A stretch of DNA of 64,000 bases from Gnetum montanum (Eukaryota; Streptophyta; Gnetopsida; Gnetales; Gnetaceae), in NCBI GenBank assembly GCA_015680685.1, contig MNCI01000177.1, positions 77,825 to 141,824 on the forward strand, written 5' to 3'. Positions 1 to 8,776 of the stretch are shown one piece after another (the stretch's first letter is position 1; each line of letters begins with the position of its first letter). Both the position numbers and the translations under genes were made by a program. Below the pieces are notes generated by a model. It was not told the origin of the DNA and did no database searches. It saw only the letters and a list, made by a program, of their open reading frames with translations.

Positions 1-2356
1 CACCTCAACACAAGACATAAATGATAAACCTATCATTGTGGATAGATAGAAGAATCCATGCATCACCAATAATGTTAAAGGGTGTAGTTGTGGGCTAGAA
101 GTTCGAAATATTAACACAACCCCTATACCGTCCCACTATAAATTTCAAGAGCAAGTGTGTGAGAAAAGCCAGTCTACGTAGTAGCCACTAAATTAGAAGA
201 TACCCAATGGCTTAAAAATGAGAATATAAAACTATTTCAAAGATGCATGAAATTAACTAATTTTCTTCTTAGATCTAGAATTTTCTAATTCTTCATATGT
301 TTTTCATTTCTCAATATTTTTCTTTTTTTAATATTTTTCTCCTTTCTCGAGTAATTCTCTTTATGTTTTATGAATGTATTTTATGTTTTTGTTAATGATA
401 TTGCCAAGTCATAATGTAGAAGTCAATGATATGTGTTGGGTTTTTTAGCTATGCTATCAAGATGATTGGGTAAATAATTGTGTAAAGTAGTGAGACAACC
501 TCATCCATCCCTCTAGTTCTCTAAATAAAAGGTCTTTTTCATGGAAACAATTTGGTTCTTCTTTTATAAAACTAAAATTCATCAATGATCATTGTACGTT
601 GAAGAAAAAGGGAATGACCAAGTGGGAATGGCAAATGGTGTAACCTCAACAGGACTTGTTGGGTTCTTTTCTTGACTTCCTTCATGTGGTTTATGACTCC
701 TCTTAGAACGTATCATCACTCCTTCATCAACCAATAAAAAGGAAGTTATATCTTTGCATGGTATGGTTCTCATCTTTAAAAAAACACAAAACACAAAATA
801 AAGAGAAGAAAAAAATGAAAAAAAAAAAACAATACTAGGAATTCAAAGCACATCCCTTAGACATAATAAAGGGCTACAAGCATTGGTTATGGGACTTAAA
901 AGACATGTTACCCATGCTTGAAGGCATCCTTCTAACTAAGGCCCTTCTTTCCTTCTTCTCTTTTTGGAGTGATGATTGTTCTTTGAGGTGGTTACAAACT
1001 CATGGTGGTTGGCAAGAAGGAACACATCAATCTAAGGTCACTATTCATGGTATGGACATGGTCTAAACTTGAACGAATGGGTATGTTGATCATTTAATCA
1101 TATTTTTCACAAGAACCTACTGTGGACATGGTCAAGTACCTTACATCCTAATCTCTGCAATCCCTTCTCATCCCATTATTCACCTGATTACTACATCTGA
1201 TTATGAGCCTTTTGATTTTATGTAGTATAGCACAACATCCTAACCAGGGTAGTTGTGTGTTGTTTGAAACAAAGGCATGATCTACATTTAACTTCTAGGG
1301 TGCCCACGAACATCTATAGAAGTGGTTATGAAAGGGCATTATGGAAAGAGCCTACTTTGGGGAGGACCCACTTGCATATCTTTTGTTGATCATGGCTTTG
1401 AACTAACCTTCACATCTTTGAGAACATCAATGATGGTTTCTATGAATTTATGCATGATTTTGGGACTACTTCTCATCTGTTTCATTAATTTTTCCTACTT
1501 TTCTATTTCATTATGCATTAATATTTCTTATCCATCTTCTGAATTAGACCTTTGGTTTCAATTGCTTGAAAACTTATGTGCTTACTAGAGTTATGCTTAT
1601 TAGTCATGAGGACTAGGGATGTCTACTTTAAAATTTCTAAAATTTTTCTAACGTCCTATTTTCGAACATCATGATAACTAATAGTAATTGATCAAAATAA
1701 TGTGAACAACTTAATGATTTTAGTTATCTCATAACCTTAGGCATAATATGTTATCATCACCTTGTGCTTAAATGCAAAATAAGGGATTCGAAAAGGGTTG
1801 ATTATTAAGGAAAAATTTACCAAAAATAATGTTGATCCTTTGGTCATTATAGGTCATGCTAGCAGAAATGCTTAAGGAAGAAGGTCTTTTGCCAGGCATG
1901 AAAACAAAGCTAAGAGAGGGACACTAGAGGATATGCCCATAGATAAATCATAGCACATACAAGATAGTATCTCAAGCATTACATGTTTGCTAGATTCATG
2001 GGATGATGAGAACAAATTTTAGTTCATCCTTCAAGAATGTTCTACATAACTAGAGGAGCATCGACATAATAATCAATGTTGGAAGTTTACCACCACTAGT
2101 GGCAATAAGAAGAATCATTTTTAGCACCTTCTTGAAGACCTCTACAAATTTTGCAATCTTTAATGTCTATTTAGTCTTTTTGTTACTTTGTCATTTTGTA
2201 TGCATCTACTCAAATAAAATTTTGTAATGCAGCACTCAGAGTTAGTCAATAGTTTGCATATCAATCAATAATCCCATACATTCCCAATATTTTGTAAGGA
2301 ACTTGTTCCTCATTTTGTTTAACTCAAGGATGAGTTTTCATTTAGTTGTGGGGATA
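1..2356 (+). mobile_element. Element A: 3' internal part of a gag/ORF2 LTR element
   Basis: This is the 3' part of an LTR element that begins left of the window. Positions 1-250 resemble the end of the Pro-rich Gag tail of copy 3 (same order of short matches as 63050-63250). Positions 590-1400 resemble the non-coding middle of copies 1 and 2, for example the conserved stretch ending in GGGGAGGACCCACTTGCAT near 1360-1380, matched at 47210-47225. A different small ORF follows at 1856-2163, then a 3' untranslated stretch like that before the copy 2 3' LTR. A polypurine tract (GTGGGGATA, 2348-2356) abuts the LTR. No pol-like sequence is visible. Spurious short ORFs here (for example 1322-1588) lie in the non-coding middle. 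Confidence 0.7.
1856..2163 (+). pseudogene. Decayed approximately 100-codon second ORF of element A
   Basis: One reading frame, with codons starting at 1852, 1855 and so on, stays coherent for about 100 codons up to a TAA at 2161-2163. It is interrupted by five TAG/TAA codons that each could derive from CAG or CAA. The ATG at 1856 is one base out of this frame, which suggests a 1-nt loss just after the start. The predicted product is basic near the N-terminus, then polar and rich in His, Asn, Gln and Glu, with Cys residues. I do not recognise it. It occupies the slot where copies 1 and 2 carry the long coiled-coil ORF2, and it is likewise preceded by an intron-end-like CATTATAG. It could also be a remnant of a larger deleted ORF. 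Confidence 0.4.
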
Positions 2357-3180
2357 TGATGAGTCATGATTTTCTTGGCTCTGATATTGGATATCTAATA
2401 TCAGATACTTGATATTAGGGGTTAAGATGCGATGTCAAATATATGATATCATGGCATATGTGCCAGCCTATAAACATAGCGCTTGTGCACATGGTTTGCA
2501 TATAGTTTTTAGTCAATTTTTGCATAGAGTAACAAAGTTCTTGTAGTTTAGTCATTTCAAAGTTAGAATATTTTTGAGTGCCTATAGTAGGAGTCTCAAT
2601 GTGTACAAACCTTTATTCGAGCATTGATGTACATGAGCATAGTAGTGTAACAAGAATAAAGACAAGCCCTTTTGATAATCCTTGTAGCACTAAGAATAGA
2701 TTAATGTTTCTTTTAATGCATTTATTATTCATGCAGTTTACTTTAATGCACATTAATTGAGGAATTAATTTCTAGTTGTTAATGAACACAAGCACAACCA
2801 CTCTGAGCATACGTGTAGTGCTTGGTAATCCAAAAACTTTTAATGTTTGGTAACCTAATAGTGCTATATGCATTTAGGATGTGTCTAGATGGTGGAAATG
2901 GGTACTTGTGTTAGGCTAGCTAGGCAGTAAACAAATTAGATCTTAAATTATTCTATCTTTCATTCTGGTTCTAGGAGATTAAACTTATAAAATATAAAAT
3001 AATAAAAATCATATGCCTCACTCTGCACTAAATAATACGTGACAAAGCTACCACTAGCCCAAGTGGGAAGATAGTGAACTTGGATCAAGACATATTGATC
3101 TAGATGCCACAACTAGTCCCATCCATGAAATTTGACTGAATCATGCATGAACACTTGTGATTCCTATGGTTGGGTGTAGG
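2357..3180 (+). repeat. 3' LTR of element A, split by copy 1 (rest at 11610-11628)
   Basis: The LTR starts TGATGAGTCATGATT directly after a polypurine tract and is cut at 3180 by the insertion of copy 1. It resumes at 11610 and ends GCTCATCA at 11628. Joined length is about 843 bp. It carries GATATC/GATATT motifs at 2381-2450, a TATA-like CCTATAAACA at 2468-2477 and AATAAAG near 2650. Internal sequence such as CTTTATTCGAGCATTG at 2611-2626 is shared with the LTR of element 4 (57679-57694), which marks a subfamily distinct from copies 1-3. Confidence 0.8.
3176..3180. repeat. Target-site duplication GTAGG, left copy
   Basis: GTAGG at 3176-3180 is repeated at 11605-11609. The pair brackets copy 1 exactly, and the host LTR sequence reads through when one copy is removed. 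Confidence 0.9.
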
Positions 3181-3526
3181 TGATGAGTGGCGAGATACCC
3201 CTACACTCAACCATACGAAACGAGCGTCGCACGCGTGATCCGGTCGAACTCCGCAGATGGACTAGTTGTGGCACCTAGATAGTTAGCCTTAGGTCGCAGT
3301 TCGCTATCTTCCCATCTAGACTAGTTTTGCATATGTCACGTATGGTTTAGTCTAGATGAGGTGTATGATGTGTTCTAATTCTAATGCTACTCCTGATGGC
3401 AGTGGAAAATAATATTTAACTAAATCTAAGCTAAGAGGAAAAGGGTAAGAAAATCTAATCTAGCCTAAGTGCGACGAGCAACCGATTCCTTGATCAACCG
3501 TACACATCTTGGACTTCGTGCACGAC

Positions 3527-3652
3527 TGCCACTGGGACTACCAAGCATAGGCCTAGGTACGCCACTGGGATTACCAAGCGCAGACCCCAAATACGCCACT
3601 GGGTTACCAAGCGTAGATCCCCCTAGCTACACCACTGGGCTACCAAGCAGTC
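3527..3652 (-). repeat. Four imperfect approximately 34-bp subrepeats inside the LTR
   Basis: Units of the form CCACTGGGATTACCAAGCG recur at about 3529, 3562, 3596 and 3632, separated by variable 12-16 bp. Copy 2 and copy 3 LTRs contain one or two units of the same theme (for example 43317-43367), so unit number varies between copies. Confidence 0.7.
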
Positions 3653-4045
3653 ACACTTAAATGCTCGTAATCAAGTCGAACTCGTTCCGCTTCTAGGAGT
3701 TTAGGGTTGAGAGACTAATCGCGATAAGTAACCGATTCCTTAACTAGCCGTACACACCCGTAGATGCTCGTAGTCAAGTCGTACTTACACCGCGCTATGA
3801 AAGCAATAAATAACATGAAATAAATAACAATAAATAAACTAAGTGAATGCTGCAATGATGAAGTAATCTCGATCTTTATTGCCGGTCATGTGCGTGTCCA
3901 AGTACGGCACACTCGAATAAAGACACCGTACAATCACATTCACCACACTGCGGGCAGACACGGGAAAATTCTAACTCTGGAGGGATCAAACTGCCAGAGC
4001 TTCGCTACACTAAAACTGGGATCCCCAAACAAGGGAGAGCCGCCT

Positions 4046-4151
4046 CTTATTTATAGACATGGCGGCTGACTGCGATATCACGTACGCGATATCATAGGGA
4101 AGGACGCGATATCGTGTCGGCTGCGAAATCGCGTACGCGATATCGCGGCCG
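4046..4151 (-). promoter_or_regulatory. LTR promoter: TATA box with GATATC palindrome array
   Basis: On the minus strand, repeated GCGATATCGC and GCGTACGC palindromes (4071-4151) are followed about 27 nt later by TCTATAAATAAG (4056-4046). The same order of array then TATA box occurs in every family LTR here. The array is unusually CpG-rich for this AT-rich window. Confidence 0.65.
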
Positions 4152-4171
4152 ACGCAAACCATGTCTCATCA

Positions 4172-4186
4172 TACCCCCACGACTGA
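4172..4186 (-). other. Polypurine tract of copy 1
   Basis: The minus strand reads CAGTCGTGGGGGTA immediately before the LTR start TGATGAG. Copy 2 has the same sequence at 51313-51326 and element A a decayed version at 2343-2356. Confidence 0.75.
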
Positions 4187-4342
4187 ATAAAAACTCGTCC
4201 TTGAGTTACAAGGAGAACAAGCTTCAGTGATTACACAGTGGATAGGTATGGGATTATTAACTAGGAAAAGAAATGGACCAATGCCGCAGTGTGGGAAGAC
4301 ACAACATAGAGAAAAAATGCTACAACTACAAAAATGTGGAAC

Positions 4343-6819
4343 TCATGTAGTTCCTGGTGGCGGTGGCTCCTCCATGGGTGCTTTCCCTTTGTCGCGTGCT
4401 CCAAGCTTGGAAGATTGATGATGCTGAAGAATAGCCTGGAGCTTCTCCTCTTCGGTCCGAGGGTCTTGTGCCGTCCATGCTGATGCTCCGATGTTTGATG
4501 GAGTCGGCACTTCCCACGGACAGGGTAGTTGCGGGAACATCTGATTAGCCTTGACATACCACGCCGCAAACACCCATCGTTTCTCTTCGTAGGCTCTGGC
4601 TCTGTCTTTGTATTCATGAAATTCTATCAGCCGGCGAGCCAAGTCAGTTGCCACATCTTTCTGTCCTTGGTAGCTTTCTTTTACCACCCCAAGTTCAGAA
4701 TTTGCAACATCTAGTTTTTCAGCCAACTTCTTTCGTTCTGCAAATTCTGCTTTATATTTAATATGGGTGGAACCTACCTGCTGCTCGAGCTCTGATCTCG
4801 GGCATCCTGCTGTTAACATAGCTAGGTTGGCATATCAAAGATTTTCCAACTCCATGTACTCAATTAAGTCTTGGATCTGCAGGTCCCGGTTCTTAACTTC
4901 CGCCTGGTGGGCATAGGCATAAGTGTCCAATATGGCCCCCCAATCAGTGTGCTAGGCACTGATGTTGTTGATTTGGGTCTTGGCCATATGGATCTCCTTC
5001 TCCAGGATCTGTTTGTACATTCCCACCTGGTCACGGAAGTGCTCCTTCAGCTTCTCATGTCGTTTAGCCTCATTCTGCCACGCACTAATCTCGATGGCTG
5101 ATTTCTATCGAATAGCGCGTACCTCCTCCATGGAGAGGGTTCTATTTTCTCTGGCTAAACGGCTTACATCTTGGTTGACTCGAATAAATTGTTCTCGTAG
5201 CCGATGAAAGTGCTCATCGAGAACATTCTTTTGCTTTTCTACGGAAGTCAACCGAAGGTTATCAGCAACCAACTGCTTGTTTTCTTCTTGTAAGGCCTTA
5301 AGTGCCTTAAGATGCGCATGAGTTTCCGCCTTTGCTGCAGAGGCATCCCAGGTGGCCGTCTCCTTTTCTTCTACCACCTTCTTGTTTTCTACGATTAACT
5401 TTGTAAGTTGTTCGATTCTAAAATTATCTAACTGGTCTGCGGGAACCAATCGCAAGGGATCTCGTTGTGCTGCTTGTAAGGCGATGAACTACTCTTGTAA
5501 TTTTTGCACTTCAGCTTCAGCATGCTCAGCCCTTACTTCGGATATGAGCAGTTTCGCCTTTGTCGAAATGAGGTCTAACTGAATTACCGTTACATCCTGG
5601 GAGATGTCAAACAGAGACGTTAAAACTTGTCCTGTTTGAAGCAATCTATCCAATGCATCCTCATGTTCAGCAGGAGTCATTGAGGTTCCGGAGATAGTTT
5701 GAGCATCCTGTACTCCTGAAAGATCAGCCGGTGGCACAACAGGTACATTAAAAGATTCTTTGATGTGGTCGGTGACCACTTCAACTGCTCCTGCGACATC
5801 CTGGTGTTGCATGACCACCACCGTGGCCCCTTCACCAGTCTCTAATTACACTTGAAAAGATGCCGCACGTCCAGAGATCTGTTGTGACCATCTACTTTCC
5901 CCTCCTCCTGTTTGCACTGACAACTCTCCCCTTGTGCGATCTATTAAAATTGTAGGCTGTCTGGTGTCATCGATGACACGGAAGAGACTGGTGTCATCAC
6001 GACTTCCCCAACTGACCGTCTCAGCAATGGCCCTCAGATGGCTCATTGACAGTCTATAGTCTTGCGGCGGCGGTTGATCCTGGCCTATGCCGGGTTCTAC
6101 TTCTTGTTGTTGACTGGGACCCGTGGCTGGAGGTTGACTGGGTCCTGCAAGTTGGGTTACAGGGGGTCCAGTCATTTCTTCTTCATCTTCTTCATCAAGT
6201 CCTAGCTCTTCTCCAGTGCTCTTTCTTGGAGCTAGCGCCTTTAATAATTCAGCATAAGAAGCATTTTGGGCCTTCCGGAGGACATCATTTGTATACCCCC
6301 GAATACCTGCCCGACGGCACAATTTTCTGATAAGGCAGGGAGAAGGAAGTGCCATTTTCCCTGTCTCCCGTTCTTAAAATTGCCTTAGGATCTCCGTCAA
6401 ATATAGATGAGGAAGGTTAGTGTTAACCTTTCCCAACAACACTGCGCATCCTCTTGCCGCGTATGTTCAGAGAGGACAGGCCATAAGGGAGACCCTTTGA
6501 GGTGATCCCTAATAGCCTCGGGAGCGAACTCTGCGAAGGATTCGAAGTTCAGTTCCACAATCATCGAAGCAATTGTGGACTTCGTGTGAATAGCCTGAAC
6601 ACATTCCGAGGGCAACGTGAGTTGTTGTCCCAGTTCAGGTGCAGCAGCTCCTCCTTCTGCCTGCCCGGATCGTCTGGTAGGAGGTTCGTCTTGATGGATG
6701 CTGAATGAATGTGCCTCCTATTCATTATGTTGTCCGGCAGGGCCTTGCCTTCGACCTCTCCTTGGTTGTTTTGCTCCACCTTGGGTCGAACTCTTCTGCT
6801 GGGAACGTTTCGGGGCCAT
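4343..6819 (-). pseudogene. ORF2 of copy 1: plant-transposon-like domain plus long coiled coil
   Basis: The start ATG at 6819 opens a basic N-terminus (KQPRRGRRQG) matched at 48355 in copy 2. About 340 bp present in copy 2 (48711-49051) is deleted here near 6395, which shifts the frame. From about 6400 to 4343 a single frame runs with stops only at about 6360 (TAA), 5846 (TAA), 5489 (TAG) and 5105 (TAG). Domains in order: PCLIRKLCRRAGIRGYTN motif, resembling the end of the putative plant transposon protein domain of Athila-type ORFs; an acidic, Pro/Gln-rich linker; a conserved block with SHLRAIAETVSWGSRDD; then a long heptad-like region (for example KALKALQEENKQLVADNLRL) predicted as coiled coil; and a Pro-rich tail ending PPPPGTT. 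Function is unknown. A structural or nucleic-acid-packaging role is inference. Confidence 0.7.
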
Positions 6820-7100
6820 CTGCGATCACACGGGCCAACGTTAGTAAGGTTGTTTAAGAAATCAAATTATACCTTACTACTTGCCTTAATTAAAGATCGT
6901 ATGTTATTGTGTGATCGTGCCCGAAAATTATGATAATGGGCCCTATGACTTAGGCGGATTTCTGTTTTAATCACCCAGTATACTTAAGGTTATATGATTT
7001 TTGGCACAATTGTCTAAGTGTTAGTAGTAATTACCCTAATTGATGTCCTTTGGGCAATGACAAATTTCAAAAAAGTTAGGCACTTTTCAGCAAGTGTCTC

Positions 7101-7116
7101 TCTCCCACGACTAAAC
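7101..7116 (-). other. Internal polypurine-tract-like motif
   Basis: The minus strand GTTTAGTCGTGGGAGA shares AGTCGTGGG with the 3' polypurine tract. Copy 2 has GCTTAGTTGTGGGGGA at the matching place (47939-47954). Confidence 0.4.
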
Positions 7117-7284
7117 TGAACACTCCAGGTTCAAGCAGGTTCAAACGGAATTCAAATCGGAGTACCAGCACGCGAGATAAAGTGGAAAAAGCAAGGGTCA
7201 CTCAAGCGCAAGTCGCATATAAAAAATTCAAAAACTCCCCCCCGCACAAATGCCAAATGATACTAAGTGTTGCGGCGGGGGTTC

Positions 7285-7374
7285 CTATTTATAGGAATGG
7301 GGGACGCGATATCATGTACGGTGCATTGTGTACGCGATATCTCGTGGGACGCGATATCACGTACGCGATATCTC
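7285..7374 (-). promoter_or_regulatory. Internal promoter-like module upstream of ORF2
   Basis: On the minus strand, GATATCGCGTACGTGATATC-type palindromes (7374-7303) are followed by CCTATAAATAGG (7295-7284). Array content, spacing and orientation copy those of the LTR promoter, yet this lies mid-element about 470 nt before the ORF2 start. Copy 2 retains the same module at 47526-47646. Confidence 0.6.
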
Positions 7375-8776
7375 AGCCCAGCTAAAGTGAGACAATTAAT
7401 GAAAACCGAATTTTAAATGATTTTTCTTGAAATTAATGTGGTAAATGAGGACATTAACACGAATTAATGTAGTCAAGGGTAATTACATGAATTCAAAAGG
7501 CACTTTGAATGAGATAGGTGTGAACTGTACAATTAAAACTGTGGCGGTTATGAAGAAAAGGGAAGATAATGGTACATTGGAACGTTAAAGTTTTGAGGGT
7601 TAATAAATGGGAAAGAAAGTTACAAAAAATTAAGCTGAGGGTAAGAAATTATGTGTTCTAACTGGAGAATTAATGAAGATTACAACAAAATTACACAAGT
7701 GGGTCCTCCCCAAAGCAGGTTTCAACCTATTATGCCCTTGTGTAATCACACTTAAAGTGTCCGTGGGCACTAGAAGGGTTAGAGGTAATCTGCACTAACT
7801 CCACAAAACACACACATGTAAATATCACCGGGATGAGATGAAAATTTTATGTTACACGGGACAGAGCTACAATTACACGAACAGTGAGATGAGACGAAGT
7901 ATAGAAAGGGATCACAGAGATTGGGACATGAGGTAACTGACCCAGGGCATAGTGAATCCTGCGTGAAACGCATGATTAAGGTGTCATCATCGTTCCAAGA
8001 TCAGGACCAAGTACATCCTTCTAAATAGTGACATCGCGTTGTTTCATCCCATGATGAACAACTATGAGAGTACCATGACAACAAGGCGTACGATCACTTG
8101 GCGTTTAGTGCAAGGGAGGAGTGATTTTTGTTTTATGGCACTTCTTTTTCTTTTCTTCTTCTCTCTTTATTTTTCACTTGACTGAATCTAGAGAAATCAC
8201 CAACCATCAGGCATGGGTGCATGTCTTTCCAGTGGGACCCCCTAGAACAGCGTTTGGTTTTTGAGTGCCCTTTTGATTACTCTTACTCCCATTTTCATTA
8301 GATCTACAAGGATCTTAGTACAACCAAGTTGCATGATAACACCCACAGAAGCCACCAAGGAGAATCCACAAGTCCCCTTGATGTCACACCCTAATCATCC
8401 CTCTTGGTCCATCCTTCTTCATTCTGGGTACAATAACAAAAAATTAATTGTGAGTTTTTAGAAATTTCAAGAATATCACTGTACCCTAGAACAGAACCTC
8501 TTATTTATAGAGTGAATGGGTGGATGTAGTGGGCTCACTGTTTCAAATAATTGATCCCTCATGAATTAATAACATAAAACACATCTCAACCAACGATCTA
8601 CATGAGTGTTTTATTCGTAGATGAGATTACTTACAAAAACGGAAACATACAAACACACAAACACACAAAAAAGATAAAAAGATAAAAAAATAAAACAAAA
8701 AGTTGAAAAATAGAAAATTGAAAAACAAAAAGTTGAAAAATTAAAGAAAATGAAAAATATTTATTAATCCTGCTTG

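Larger units (their letters stand above)
3181..4171 (-). repeat. Copy 1 3' LTR (991 bp)
   Basis: On the plus strand it begins TGATGAGTGGCGAGATACC and ends GTCTCATCA, so on the minus strand it is TGATGAG...CTCATCA. It contains a GATATC array (4071-4151), a TATA box (4046-4056, minus) and an AATAAAG polyadenylation-like site. The last 232 bp match the visible 5' LTR with mostly C/T or G/A differences, plus one extra array unit in the 5' copy. Confidence 0.9.
6820..8776 (-). other. Non-coding middle of copy 1
   Basis: About 2 kb between Gag and ORF2 with no supported ORF. It holds an AT-rich, A-rich stretch (8640-8760), blocks conserved in copies 2 and 3 and element A (for example 7690-7770 and 8210-8420), the internal promoter-like module at 7285-7374 and a polypurine-like motif at 7101-7116. 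Directly before the ORF2 ATG the minus strand reads TTACTAAC, then GTGATCGCAG, which is a good branch point and 3' splice site. Confidence 0.6.

Noticed and set aside
4227-4714. Plus-strand and other-frame ORFs over ORF2 and Gag of copy 1 (for example 4261-4617, 4871-5207, 6046-6330, 9125-9427)
   Set aside because: The minus frame that aligns with copy 2 is the real one; these lie in other frames of it.
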